From Streptomyces sp. MNU76 (GTDB lineage: Bacteria; Actinomycetota; Actinomycetes; Streptomycetales; Streptomycetaceae): DNA of 64,000 nt. A program made the translations under genes and the position numbers. Position 1 is the stretch's first letter. Every line of letters begins with the position of its first letter. The DNA is taken from the NCBI RefSeq assembly GCF_020982545.1, contig NZ_JAJKLK010000008.1, forward strand, positions 372,001 through 436,000, read 5' to 3'. This document shows positions 24,436-33,379 of the stretch, one piece after another. The notes beneath the pieces were generated by a model, which was given only the letters and a program-made list of their open reading frames with translations, had not been told where the DNA came from and made no database searches.

Positions 24436-24920
24436 GGGTTCCCTCCCAGCGGCAGTACGGCACTGACCTCGAAACCCTTACCGGGAAGCGTCCCGGCGTC
24501 CAGCGTTCCGCCCACACTGCGCGCCCGCTCGCGCATGCCGACGAGCCCGAATCCGGGCGGGCCGCCGCCCGTGCCGATCCCGTCGTCGGTGACGGTGACC
24601 CGCAGGGCGCCCTCCACGGCACACACCCCGATCCTGATGCCGACGTCCCGCCGGCCGCCGTGCCGTACGGCGTTGGTGAGGGCCTCCTGCACAATCCGGT
24701 AGGCGGCCGCGCCGACGGCGGGCGGCACGTCGTCGGTGGTGAGCCTCAGATCCACCTCGGCCCCGGAGATCCGGGCGGCCTGCGCGAGGCCTTCCAGTCC
24801 GTGCAGGTCGGGCAGCGGGCCACGAGCGTCGCGGGCGTCGTGTGTGCGCAGCACCTCCAAGGTGGTGCGCAGTTCACCGCGGGCGGTGCGACAGGTCTCG
24901 GCGATGTCGTCGACGTCTGC
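24432..24920 (-). pseudogene. Two-component sensor histidine kinase, C-terminal fragment
   Basis: The fragment covers the end of a HisKA_3-type dimerisation region (ETCRTARGELRTTLEVLR) and a complete HATPase domain with the N-box (IVQEALTNAVRHGG), G1 box (VTDDGIG) and G2 box (GFGLVGMRERARSVGG). It is followed by a coupled response-regulator start, the NarL-type two-component arrangement. The N-terminal sensor and phospho-acceptor His region are missing. At about 24921 the sequence changes to an IS5-family transposase fragment. Confidence 0.8.
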
Positions 24921-25111
24921 TCCAGATCACCCCCTCGAACTGGTCCCGCAGCCGCTCGGGGTACGGGCCGTACTCGCCTATCGGCAGAAACGGCTCGATC
25001 AACTGCCACTGTTCATCGGTGAGTTGCCTGCGCGTCACGATCGTCTTCCTACCGGATCCGCCTTCCAGACGGATCCGGATCGGCAAGATTGATCACGACA
25101 TCACACAGGCC
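24921..25111 (-). pseudogene. IS5-family transposase, N-terminal fragment with left end
   Basis: From GTG 25038 the frame reads VTRRQLTDEQWQLIEPFLP and continues to LRDQFEGVIW, the start of an IS5-family transposase, before joining the kinase fragment. The outer end at 25111 begins GGCCTGTGTGATGTC on the minus strand, similar to the ends of the MITE at 31164. It is immediately bordered by the CTAA target of the IS701 element. It is a different IS5 element from the one at 14862-16986. Confidence 0.75.
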
Positions 25112-25115
25112 CTAA

Positions 25116-25232
25116 TACTCCAGCAGTACTTCGTGGCTTGACCTGGGGAAACGTCGAGCGGTGGGAGTGTAGCGGGCGGGAAGTCGTCACGGACGGCTTC
25201 TGCCCGCACGCCCCTCGAAGGAGTGCCCCCGA
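25116..25232 (+). repeat. IS701 long terminal inverted repeat, left copy
   Basis: Begins TACTCCAGCAGTACTTCGTG and is the inverted match of 26566-26682 with one A/G difference over 117 bases. That is far longer than the short repeats usual for IS701 elements. The end of the transposase gene, in its unshifted frame, reads into this repeat. Confidence 0.9.
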
Positions 25233-25290
25233 CGTCGGTAGTGGCAGCGGCGGGCCACCGCTTGGCGTCGTCGGCGCCAGTGCGACCAGC

Positions 25291-26529
25291 TCAACACGTG
25301 AGTGAGGGTGTGAACGTCTCGGGGTGTGTGAGCTGCCAGGAGTCGCCGCACTTCTGCCACGGTGAGCTCGATGACCACGGCATCCTCACCGGTGGATCCC
25401 CTTTTTCGGCTGCTCGCGCGCTCATCGCAACGAGGAAGGTGTGGGCGAGCATGGCCAAGGTGACGTGCCGGTACCAGCCGACGTAGCGGCGGACTTCGTA
25501 CTCGTCCAGGCCGCACTCGTTCTTCGCTGCCTGGAAACACTCTTCGATCGCCCACCGGGCGCCGGCGACGCGCACCAGTTCGTCCACGCCGACATCCAGC
25601 GGTGCGTAGCCGAGGTAGTAGGCGATCTCGTCCGGCCGACTCAAGCTGCGCCGTGCCAGCGCCCACCGTCGACGGATCAACACGCCGTCCTGGTGGTCGT
25701 ACTCGGACACTGGGCGCAACTGGACGGCCGCCCAGTCGTATTCGCGCTGTCCCTTCGCGCCCGTCCCGCAGGAACGGCGTTCCCATGCCTGGTCGGGGGC
25801 CTGCTCGAAGGCCTTGTCGATGCGTGGGCCGGCCAGGGAGAACTGGGACTTGGGGACGGCGAGGACGTAGCCGACGCCGGATGTTTCCAGCATCCGGCGG
25901 AAGCGGTTGTCCTGTCCGTAGGCGGCGTCCGCCGTGACCCAGGCGACCGGCAGCGGCGAGGCCAGCGCCCTGCGGACGATCGTCGCCGCGAGGGTGTTCT
26001 TGGTGGCGAACTCCCGCTCGTCGGGGACCTTGGCGGCGCGGCAGCGGTCACGGTCGTCCGTCCAGGACTTGGGCAGGTAGAGCTCCCGGTCCACCAGGGC
26101 GCGGCCGGCTGTGCTGGTGTAGGCGGCGAAGACGCCGATCTGGCAGTTCTCGGTGCGGCCGGCGGTGCCGGAGTACTGCCTTTGGACTCCGGCGGATGTA
26201 GTGCCCTTCTTCAGGAACCCGGTGTCGTCGATGATCAGCACGCCGTCGGGGCGGCCGAGGTGTTCGGCGACGTAGGTCTGCAGGTCGTCGCGGATGTCGT
26301 CGGGGTTCCAGCGGGCTCGGGAGAGCAGGTGCTGCAGTCCGTCCGGGGTGGCGTGGCCGGCGTGTTCGGCAAGTTGCCAGCTGTTTTTTCGGGCCACCGG
26401 GGCGAGCAGTGCGCGCACGTAGTCCCGCATGCGGCGGCGTGGTTCGACACGGCCGAAGTGGCGCCCGATGGTGGTGAAGAGGTGGTCCAGGTCGCGGTCC
26501 CAGGTCTCGGCTGCCTGTTCGGTGATCAC
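25291..26529 (-). CDS. IS701-family transposase with a 3' frameshift
   Basis: A DDE transposase of 412 residues in the open frame. The first aspartate is in VLIIDDTGFLKKG, the second in VTADAAYGQDNRFR, and the glutamate in ARWAIEECFQAAKNECGLD. Near 25400, in a run reading AAAAAGGGGATCC on the coding strand, the frame changes. The usual family C-terminus (VIELTVAEVRRLLA, then HVLSWSHWRRRRQAVARRCH) is in another frame. The product therefore ends in about 40 unrelated residues. The catalytic core is complete, so activity is uncertain rather than excluded. Confidence 0.88.
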   Translation of the reverse strand: MITEQAAETWDRDLDHLFTTIGRHFGRVEPRRRMRDYVRALLAPVARKNSWQLAEHAGHATPDGLQHLLSRARWNPDDIRDDLQTYVAEHLGRPDGVLIIDDTGFLKKGTTSAGVQRQYSGTAGRTENCQIGVFAAYTSTAGRALVDRELYLPKSWTDDRDRCRAAKVPDEREFATKNTLAATIVRRALASPLPVAWVTADAAYGQDNRFRRMLETSGVGYVLAVPKSQFSLAGPRIDKAFEQAPDQAWERRSCGTGAKGQREYDWAAVQLRPVSEYDHQDGVLIRRRWALARRSLSRPDEIAYYLGYAPLDVGVDELVRVAGARWAIEECFQAAKNECGLDEYEVRRYVGWYRHVTLAMLAHTFLVAMSARAAEKGDPPVRMPWSSSSPWQKCGDSWQLTHPETFTPSLTC

Positions 26530-26565
26530 GACCCGAGGCTTCCCAGGCCCGGGGCGACCTTGCCA

Positions 26566-26682
26566 TCGGGGGCACTCCTTCGAGGGGCGTGCGGGCAGAA
26601 GCCGTCCGTGACGACTCCCCGCCCGCTACACTCCCACCGCTCGACGTTTCCCCAGGTCAAGCCACGAAGTACTGCTGGAGTA
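26566..26682 (-). repeat. IS701 long terminal inverted repeat, right copy
   Basis: Inverted counterpart of 25116-25232. The transposase gene starts at 26529, just inside this repeat, so the repeat must also carry its promoter. Confidence 0.9.
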
Positions 26683-27903
26683 CTAAGTCCGCCTGACCGC
26701 CCTGAGCACCACGAACTTGGCGTCGCTCGCGACGAGTTCGCTGTTGCCGAAGATCCGCCGCAGCGTCACGTGATAGCCCAGATGACGGTTCCCGACCACC
26801 CAGAGCTCACCACCGGGCCGCAGGGCCCGCCGCGCCCCGGTGAACATCCGCCGCGCCGTGGCGTCGCTCGTCGCCTGGTGCGAGTGGAACGGCGGGTTGT
26901 TCAGGACCAGATCGACACTGCCCGGCGCGAACCCCTCCAAGCCGTCACCGACCAGGAACTCGGACGCCCCGCCGGCCCTTCCCTCGGCCGCACCGGGTGC
27001 CGTACCGCGCACCGCTGTGCCGCCCTTCCCGTCGGCGCCCGGCAGATTCGCCCGGTACGTTGCCTCCGCCGAAGCGACCGCCTGGTAGGACTCGTCGACG
27101 AACACCACCTCGGCGCCCGGATCGGCCAGCGCGACCGCCGTACCGACCACCCCGTTGCCGCACCCCAGATCCACGACCCGCCCGCCGCTCGGCGCCTTCG
27201 GCAGCTGCCGCAGGAAGAACCGGGTGCCGATGTCGAGCCGGTCGGCACAGAACACGCCCGCGTGGTTGACGACGGTGCGTCCGGCCAGCACCCCGATTCC
27301 GTCCGGCAGCCGGTAGGTGTACGGCCACGGATCGTCCCCCCGGGCCTTGAGCGTCGCCGCGTCCGGAGCGCAGTGGATCAGCCGCGCCTTCTGCCGGGCG
27401 AGCGAGGTGCGGGTCGGGCCGAGGATCCGCTCGAAGAGCTTCAGCGTCGAGGTGTGGATCTCCTTGACCATCCCGGTGCCGATCACGACCGTGCCCTCGT
27501 GCACGGCGGGCGCGAGCCGGTGCAGCTGGTCCTCCAGGAGCGCGAGGCTCTTGGGGACCCGTACGAGGAGCACGTCGACGCGGTCCGGCGGAGTGTCCCG
27601 GGTGGTGAGCAGCCGCAGGGCGTCCGCCTCGACGCCGTTGCGTTCCAGGTTGGCCCGCGTCGCCTGCCGGCCCAGGAACGAGTCGGTGATCTGCGTGGGC
27701 CGGTGCGCGGCGAGCGCGGTGGTCAGCGCGCCCCAGCGGTCCCCGACGACCACGACCGTCCCGTCCAGCCGCGTCCCGTTCTCCGCGAGGTGGCGCAGCA
27801 GATACGCGTCGGACGCGTCCCAGGCGCGCAGCGGGTCACGGGGGTCCTCGGGAAAGCGGGCCAGGTCGTACTCGCCCTCGGGCACGGTCATACGGTCGCT
27901 CAT
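26683..27903 (-). CDS. RlmG/RsmC-like 23S/16S rRNA guanine-N2 methyltransferase
   Basis: A 406-residue protein with duplicated methyltransferase folds as in RlmG/RsmC. The N-terminal non-catalytic half includes TVVVVGDRWGALTTAL. The C-terminal SAM-binding half has VVDLGCGNGVVGTAVA and the catalytic VLNNPPFHSHQ (NPPF/H). These enzymes methylate exocyclic N2 of guanines in rRNA. The glycine/alanine-rich insert before the NPPF motif is longer than usual. The stop TAG lies inside the CTAA duplicated by the IS701 element, so the coding sequence survived but its 3' region was replaced. An ATG at 27891 (MTVPEGEYD) is an alternative start. Confidence 0.88.
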   Translation of the reverse strand: MSDRMTVPEGEYDLARFPEDPRDPLRAWDASDAYLLRHLAENGTRLDGTVVVVGDRWGALTTALAAHRPTQITDSFLGRQATRANLERNGVEADALRLLTTRDTPPDRVDVLLVRVPKSLALLEDQLHRLAPAVHEGTVVIGTGMVKEIHTSTLKLFERILGPTRTSLARQKARLIHCAPDAATLKARGDDPWPYTYRLPDGIGVLAGRTVVNHAGVFCADRLDIGTRFFLRQLPKAPSGGRVVDLGCGNGVVGTAVALADPGAEVVFVDESYQAVASAEATYRANLPGADGKGGTAVRGTAPGAAEGRAGGASEFLVGDGLEGFAPGSVDLVLNNPPFHSHQATSDATARRMFTGARRALRPGGELWVVGNRHLGYHVTLRRIFGNSELVASDAKFVVLRAVRRT

Positions 27904-28006
27904 CGTGCGCCCAGGCTAACCGAGCACGGCCCCGCTCCCGGCCGCCGAGCAGCCGTGGGGGCGAGGGCCCCGCCGGCACCGGGCCGCCGTGCGGGACGAT
28001 GGTTGC

Positions 28007-28663
28007 ATGGACGCCGAGCTGTTCCCCCGGAGCCGGACGGAGATCGCGCCCGGCGCGGTCCATGTGCCCGACTGGCTGGACGCCGAACAGCAGCGCCACC
28101 TCCTGGACGCCTGCCGCGTGTGGGCCCGCCCGCCCGCCGGGCTCCGCACCGTACGCACCCCGGGCGGCGGCACGATGACCGCCCGGCAGGTCTGCCTCGG
28201 CCGGCACTGGTACCCGTACGCCTACGCCAGGACCGTCGTCGACGGCGACGGCGCGCCCGTGAAGCCGTTCCCCGACTGGCTGGGGGAGCTGGGCCGGCAC
28301 GCCGTCGAGGACACCCTCGGAGCGGAGGCGGCGACCGCCGCGTACGACATCGCCCTGATCAACTTCTACGACGGCGACGCGCGCATGGGGATGCACCGCG
28401 ACGCCGACGAGAAGTCGGACGCGCCGGTGGTGTCGCTGAGCCTCGGTGACAGCTGTCTCTTCCGCTTCGGCAACACGCGGACACGGACCCGGCCCTACAC
28501 GGACGTGGAGCTGCGCAGCGGTGACCTCTTCGTGTTCGGCGGGCCGGCCCGGTCCGCCCACCACGGGGTGCCCCGGGTGTATGCGGGGACCGCGCCGGCC
28601 GGGCTGGGGCTGGTCGGGCGGCTGAACATCACCCTGCGGGTCGGCGGCTTAGACGACGGCTGA
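28007..28663 (+). CDS. alkB: AlkB-type alpha-ketoglutarate-dependent dioxygenase
   Basis: A 218-residue Fe(II)/2-oxoglutarate dioxygenase. Metal ligands are visible in MGMHRDADEKSD (His and Asp) and in RSAHHGVPRVYAG (distal His), with the 2-oxoglutarate arginines in GRLNITLR. The NFYDGDARMGMH stretch is typical of AlkB DNA/RNA repair enzymes that remove 1-methyladenine and 3-methylcytosine by oxidation. ATG at 28007 gives the normal N-terminus MDAELFPRSRTEIAPG. It is divergent from the methyltransferase gene, with about 100 bases between them. Confidence 0.92.
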   Translation: MDAELFPRSRTEIAPGAVHVPDWLDAEQQRHLLDACRVWARPPAGLRTVRTPGGGTMTARQVCLGRHWYPYAYARTVVDGDGAPVKPFPDWLGELGRHAVEDTLGAEAATAAYDIALINFYDGDARMGMHRDADEKSDAPVVSLSLGDSCLFRFGNTRTRTRPYTDVELRSGDLFVFGGPARSAHHGVPRVYAGTAPAGLGLVGRLNITLRVGGLDDG

Positions 28664-28714
28664 GGCCCGCCGGTCGGGGTTCGACGCCGAGCGGATCATG
28701 GGAGACTCGCCCTC

Positions 28715-29956
28715 ATGGACGGGAAGGCGGCCCCCAAGGCGGCGGGCGAAGGGACGACGGCACGGACGCGCCTGGACCGGGGCAGGGGCGCGCTCGGTCC
28801 GGCGCTGGAGCTGGTGCACACCGGGCGGGCCCCGACGAGGGCCGTGCTCACCGCCGAACTGGGCGTCACCCGGGCCACCGCCGGTGCCGTGGCCGCCGAG
28901 CTGGAGGCGTTGGGGCTGATCCGGGTCGACGCGCACCCGGGGGCCGCAGCCGGCTCCCAGGGCCGGCCCTCCCACCGCCTGGAAGTCGCCGAGGAGGGAC
29001 CCGTCGCGCTCGCCGCCCAGGTGCACTCCGACGGCTGGCGCGCCGCGCTGGTCGGGCTCGGCGGGCGGATCGTCGCCACCACACCCGCCTGCGAGATCGT
29101 GGACGCCGACCCGGCGAAGGTGCTCGGCTCGGTCGTCGACGCGGGCGCCGAGCTGCTGGCGGAGACCGGGCGCCGGTGCGTGGGGTCGGGCCTGGCCGTG
29201 CCGTCGGCCGTCGCCGAACCGGCGGGGCTGGCCCTGAACCCGCTGCACCTTGCGTGGCCGGCCGGGGCGCCGGTCCGGCAGATCTTCGCCGAGCGGGTCC
29301 GCGCGGCCGGGATCGCTGGACCCGCGTTCGCGGCGAACGACGTCAACCTCGCCGCCCTCGCCGAACACCGGCACGGCGCCGGGCGCGGTTCCCGCGATCT
29401 GCTGTGCGTGGCGACCGGGCACCGGGGCGTCGGCGGCGCGCTGGTCCTCGACGGCCGTCTGCACACGGGCAGTTCGGGCCTGGCCCTGGAGGTCGGTCAC
29501 CTCACCGTCAACCCCGAGGGCCGCCCCTGCCACTGCGGCAGCCGAGGCTGCCTCGACGTCGAGGCCGACCCGCGTGCCTTCCTGTCCGCCGTGGGCCGCG
29601 ATCCGGGCCCCGAGGGTTCGCTGCTGCAACAGGCGAACGAACTGATCCGCACCCAGTACGGCGACCCCGGTGTCCGTACGGCCGCCGAGGCCGTCATCGA
29701 CCGCCTCGGCCTCGGGCTCGCCGGGCTCGTCAACATCCTCAACCCCGACCGCATCATCCTCGGCGGCATGCACCGCGCCCTGCTCGACGCCGACCCCGAC
29801 CGGCTGCGGGCGGTCGTCGCCGAGCGCAGTCTGTGGGGACGGCAGAGCGGGGTCGCCCCGATCCTGGCCTGCACCCTGGATCACAACAGCCTGGTCGGAG
29901 CGGCCGAGTTGGCGTGGCAGCCGGTGCTCGACGACCCGCTGGGAGCGCTGGCCTGA
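28715..29956 (+). CDS. ROK-family transcriptional regulator
   Basis: A 413-residue protein with an N-terminal winged HTH (APTRAVLTAELGVTRATAGAV) and a C-terminal ROK domain. The zinc motif CHCGSRGCLD is preceded by GLALEVGHLTVNPEGRPC, and ILNPDRIILGG closes the fold. Such proteins sense sugars and control carbon uptake or use. No sugar operon is adjacent, so the target is unknown. The sugar-kinase active-site region is partly degenerate, consistent with a regulator rather than a kinase. Confidence 0.9.
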   Translation: MDGKAAPKAAGEGTTARTRLDRGRGALGPALELVHTGRAPTRAVLTAELGVTRATAGAVAAELEALGLIRVDAHPGAAAGSQGRPSHRLEVAEEGPVALAAQVHSDGWRAALVGLGGRIVATTPACEIVDADPAKVLGSVVDAGAELLAETGRRCVGSGLAVPSAVAEPAGLALNPLHLAWPAGAPVRQIFAERVRAAGIAGPAFAANDVNLAALAEHRHGAGRGSRDLLCVATGHRGVGGALVLDGRLHTGSSGLALEVGHLTVNPEGRPCHCGSRGCLDVEADPRAFLSAVGRDPGPEGSLLQQANELIRTQYGDPGVRTAAEAVIDRLGLGLAGLVNILNPDRIILGGMHRALLDADPDRLRAVVAERSLWGRQSGVAPILACTLDHNSLVGAAELAWQPVLDDPLGALA

Positions 29957-29962
29957 GGGGGC

Positions 29963-30397
29963 TCAGCCGGGCCCGGAACCCCGCAGCATGATCGTGCGGG
30001 ACACCAGGAACGTCACCGGGATCGCCGCCCCGGACGCCAGCAGGGGCGCGAACCTGTTGCCCGCGTGCAGCACGTCCACGATCACGTACACACCCGCCGT
30101 CGTGAGCAGGAAATTCGTTGCGTAGGTCAGCGGGAACAACAGGAATTTACGCCAGGTCGGACGGGTGCGATAAGTGAACCGCGCGTTGAGGAAAAACGAG
30201 CTCGTCATACTCAGGGTGAATGCGAGAACATGCGCGGCGAGATAGGGAAGCGCATTGAGGAACAACAGATAAAGGCCGTAATAGACCCCGGTGTTGACGA
30301 CTCCGACCAGGGCGAAGGCCATGATCTGTCCCGATGTGCGACGCTCGGGTGCCGGGCGGGCCGCGGGGTGCGGCGGTGTACGCGTCGCCGTCCCCAT
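29963..30397 (-). CDS. GtrA-family membrane protein
   Basis: A 144-residue protein with four membrane segments of the GtrA family (FALVGVVNTGVYYGLYLLFL, SSFFLNARFTYR, and the last helix before SRTIML). GtrA proteins are thought to help flip polyprenyl-phosphate-linked sugars for cell-surface glycosylation. The gene overlaps the end of a glycosyltransferase fragment by ATGA, the expected partner arrangement, but that partner has lost its catalytic domain. It converges with the ROK gene with 6 bases between stops. Confidence 0.88.
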   Translation of the reverse strand: MGTATRTPPHPAARPAPERRTSGQIMAFALVGVVNTGVYYGLYLLFLNALPYLAAHVLAFTLSMTSSFFLNARFTYRTRPTWRKFLLFPLTYATNFLLTTAGVYVIVDVLHAGNRFAPLLASGAAIPVTFLVSRTIMLRGSGPG

Positions 30398-30819
30398 CAG
30401 CGAATGAGGTCCTTCGTCGTGCCGCACGCGGCGAGCCCCTCCGTCTGTTCCGCGTTGGTCGCCTGCACCAGGAAGCGCGGGCGTCCCTTCACCTCGTAAT
30501 AGATCCGGCCGGTGTACTCCCCGATCACCCCGAGCATGATCATCTGTACTCCGGCGAGGGCGGTCACGGCCATGACGATGGTGACATAGCCCGGCGTCTC
30601 CACGCCGTTGACGAGTGCGTCACCCACGATCCAGGCCGTGTGGAGCCCCGCGCACACCAGCAGGCACAGACCGAGGTGGAGGGCGGCACGCAGCGGACGG
30701 TTGTTGAAGGAGAGCAGCCCGTCCAGCCCGTAGTTGACCGTCCCGGCCAGATGGAGGAAGAGCCGAAGCTCGCGATGGTCGTCCCGCACACCGCCACCTG
30801 CGCCTTTCGTTTTCCGCAA
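30397..30819 (-). pseudogene. Polyprenyl-phosphate glycosyltransferase (GT2, DPM1-like), C-terminal membrane part
   Basis: Only the C-terminal two-helix module is present (GLDGLLSFNNRPLRAALHLG, then TIVMAVTALAGVQMIMLGVI and GEYTGRIYYEVKGRPRFLVQ). In the family this follows a GT-A catalytic domain of about 230 residues, which is missing. The open frame begins at 30819 with unrelated residues and runs into the promoter side of the divergent KARI-like gene. The pairing with GtrA is typical, so a surface-glycosylation pair was probably inactivated by a 5' deletion. Confidence 0.75.
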
Positions 30820-30877
30820 CGCCCCGCTGCGAAGGTTGCGCTTGTCGCAACACTCGCCGGGACCCTACAACTCCACC

Positions 30878-32547
30878 ATGACCACCTCCACCGTCTTCGC
30901 CCCCGAAACCATGGACGTGCCCGGCGGTGCCGAGACCGTCCTGCGTGGCGGCCGCCACCTCTTCCCCCTGTTGCCGCGGGCCTTCGCCGGGGTCCGGCGC
31001 ATCGGGGTCGTCGGCTGGGGACCGCAGGGCCGGGCCCAGGCCCGCAACCTGCGCGACTCCCTCTCCGGCACGGGCATCACCGTCTCCGTCGGCCTGCGCC
31101 CCGGCTCCGCCTCCGCGGCCGACGCCCACGCCCACGGGTTCACCGAGGCGGACGGCACCCTGGGGCCTGTCTGACAATTCCCGTCTGCCCCGCGACGCCA
31201 TGCACGCGCTCTCGCCGCACCGGGCGCAGAGCCAAGTACATCCAGTACGAGGCTCCACGCCCGGCACGCCGAGAGCACGCTCCCCCAGTCTCGGCTGCGC
31301 TCGACCGGGAGGTACCCCCACGACGCCGCGGGGCCGCCCTTCGGGCGACGACGGAGATTGTCAGACAGGCCCTGGGCGACTGGCTCGCCGTCACCGCCGA
31401 GAGCGACCTCGTCATCCTGCTGATCGCCGACGCGGCGCTCGCCGCCCACCACCGGGAGATCTTCGCCGCCCTGAAGCCCGGCGCCACCATCGGCCTCTCC
31501 CACGGCTTCCTCCTCGGCCACCTCCGGGCGACCGGCGGCGACTTCCCGCCCGGCCACGGTGTCATCGCCGTCTGCCCGAAGGGGATGGGCGACTCGGTCC
31601 GTCGCCTCTACGAGCAGGGGGCCGAGATCAACGGCGCCGGGATCAGCAGCAGTTACGCCGTCCACGCCGATCCCGACGGCCACGCGACCGACCGTGCCCT
31701 CGCCTGGTCGGTCGCCCTCGGCTCCCCGTACACCTTCCGCACGACCCTGGAGAGCGAGTACCTCTCCGACATCGTCGGCGAGCGTGCCATCCTGCTCGGC
31801 GCCGTGCACGGCATCGTGGAGAGCCTCTACACCCGTCACCGGCTCGCCGGCGACGACGAGGTGACCGCGTACGAGCGTTCCTGCGAGAACGTCACCGGTC
31901 CGATCGCCCGCACCATCTCCCGTGCCGGCCTGCGCGCGGTCCGTGAGAACCTCGACACGGACGGACGAGGCGTCTTCGACCGAGCCTACACCGCCACCTA
32001 CGGGCCCGCCCGGGAGATCGTCGCGGAGATCTACGACGAGGTGGCCGACGGCACCGAGCTGCGCAGCGTGGTCCTGGCCGAACGCCGCCTCGGCGCCCGC
32101 CCGATGAGCGAGATCGGCGGTTCACCGATGTGGTCGGTGAGCGCCCGGGCACACGCCCGCCGGGGAGAACGCGACCTGCCCGTCGACCCGTTCACCGCAG
32201 GGGTTTTCATCGCCACGATGACCGCGCAGATCGACGAGTTCGTCGAGCGCGGCCACCCCTGGTCGGAGATCGTCAACGAGTCCGTCATCGAGGCCGTCGA
32301 CTCCCTCCTGCCCTACACGCGTGCCCGGGACGTCGCCCACATGGTCGACAACTGCTCCCGCACGGCCCGCCTCGGCGCCCGCCGCTGGGGCCCCCGCTTC
32401 GCGGCCGCCTACACGCAGATCGCCTACCCCGCCGCCGAACACCCAGCCGACGAGGGCCTGTTGGCGTCCTTCGCCGCCCACCCCGTGCACCAGGCCCTGG
32501 CGGCGGCGTCGAAGCTCCGGCCGCCGGTGGACATCTCGGTGGCCTGA
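30878..32547 (+). pseudogene. Class II ketol-acid reductoisomerase-like gene interrupted by a MITE
   Basis: Removing the 208-base insert at 31164-31371 and one CTGG restores a frame of about 485 residues. It has the NADPH-binding IGVVGWGPQGRAQARNLRDS, then TIGLSHGFLLGHL, VIAVCPKGMGDSVR, GAGISSSYAVHAD and the metal/active-site region TLESEYLSDIVGERAILLG and GIVESLYTRH. This is the longer class II (plant-type) KARI, which isomerises and reduces acetohydroxy acids in branched-chain amino acid synthesis. No ilvBN genes are next to it, so it may be a second, pathway-specific copy. The insert adds 212 bases, shifting the frame, and gives a stop 3 codons after GTLG. The ATG at 30878 fits the conserved start. 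Confidence 0.85.
31164..31371. mobile_element. 208-bp MITE with IS5-like ends
   Basis: The terminal inverted repeats start GGCCTGTCTGACAAT and match for about 20 bases (left 31164, right ending 31371). The target CTGG is duplicated at 31160-31163 and 31372-31375. No transposase is encoded. The ends resemble the IS5-family fragment end at 25111 (GGCCTGTGTGA), suggesting mobilisation by an IS5-type transposase. The interior includes a sequence block of a kind I associate with Streptomyces intergenic palindromes (around 31290-31320). Confidence 0.85.
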
Positions 32548-32575
32548 AGGGGCCTGAAGGGTGGTCACCGCCCGG

Positions 32576-33109
32576 TCAGCCTGCGACGGCCGACCGGGCG
32601 GGAGCGTGTTCGGACCTGTGCCCACGCGCGGCGGGCCTGCGTCCGGTGTCGTACGGCGGAGCGGTGTCGAGCGTCAGGCCCGTGTCGTACGGCGAGATCT
32701 TCGGTACCGAGGCTGAGGACGCCGGCAGGGTGAACCACACGACCTTCCCCGTCTCGCCGTGCGGCCGCACACCCCAGCTCTCGCTCACCGCGGCGACCAT
32801 CGCGAGCCCTCGGCCGCAGGTGGCGAAGGGGTCCGCGTCCTGGACGACCGGGAGACGGGGGTCGTGGTCGTGCACCGAGACCGTGAGCCGGCCGAGGAGC
32901 AACTCCATCTCCACGGTGCACGTCTTGTCCGGTTCCGCGTGCCGGTGGACGTTGGACAGCAGCTCGGTCACCCCGAGTGCGGCCCGCTCTATCAAGGGAT
33001 CCAGATGCCAGTAGCGCAATTGCGCAGATACGATTCTGCGGACCTGGCCGATCCGCGACGGCAGGGCTTGGAGCTCCACCGTGCAGTGCCTGCTTTGCTG
33101 GCTGATCAC
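32576..33109 (-). CDS. Anti-sigma-factor-type ATP-binding protein (HATPase_c_2)
   Basis: A 177-residue protein with a GHKL-type ATPase domain like RsbW/SpoIIAB: N-box AALGVTELLSNVHRHAEP, G1 region VSVHDHDPRLPVV, and G2 region CGRGLAMVAAVSESWGV. Streptomyces carry many such proteins, which regulate sigma factors or anti-anti-sigma partners. GTG at 33109 is chosen because VISQQSRHCTVELQALPSR is the usual family N-terminus; the open frame extends to 33232. A duplicated SPYDTG/PPYDTG C-terminal tail follows the domain. The approximately 270 bases upstream (33110-33379) contain no gene I recognise. Confidence 0.83.
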   Translation of the reverse strand: MISQQSRHCTVELQALPSRIGQVRRIVSAQLRYWHLDPLIERAALGVTELLSNVHRHAEPDKTCTVEMELLLGRLTVSVHDHDPRLPVVQDADPFATCGRGLAMVAAVSESWGVRPHGETGKVVWFTLPASSASVPKISPYDTGLTLDTAPPYDTGRRPAARGHRSEHAPARSAVAG

Positions 33110-33379
33110 GGCTGCGACTCCCCGAATTGAGTCCGGAAGAAGATCGGAGTACGGATCCAGCGAGGTGGCTGGGCGAAAAACGCCGCCTGCTGAGGTGCGG
33201 CCGCCTACGACTGCCGCCTGGGGCGGAGGCATGAGCCGCCGCCTGCTCGTGGGTGGCTGTCGACGACCGCCGCCCGCTGACGTGGCCGGCGGGCTGGTTC
33301 GCAGCGTTATCGCCGGTAAACCCAGAGTGACGTGAGACCAGAGTGACCCAGGGGGCCCGGTCCCGCAACTCGCGGTTCG

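Larger units (their letters stand above)
25116..26682 (-). mobile_element. IS701-family element with 117-bp terminal repeats and CTAA duplication
   Basis: 1,567 bp flanked by a direct CTAA (25112-25115 and 26683-26686), which fits the 4-base YTAR-type target preference of IS701 elements. The two ends are inverted repeats of 117 bases (25116-25232 and 26566-26682) with a single mismatch. The right-hand target copy contains the stop codon of the neighbouring RlmG-like gene. Confidence 0.92.

Noticed and set aside
25441..28449. A 1,002-codon plus-strand frame
   Set aside because: It lies antisense to the IS701 transposase and the RlmG-like gene, with arginine- and glycine-rich composition typical of high-GC shadow frames.
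30334..32547. A 737-codon plus-strand frame covering the KARI region
   Set aside because: The first part is antisense to the GtrA and glycosyltransferase genes and the frame reads through the MITE; the true gene starts at 30878 and is interrupted.
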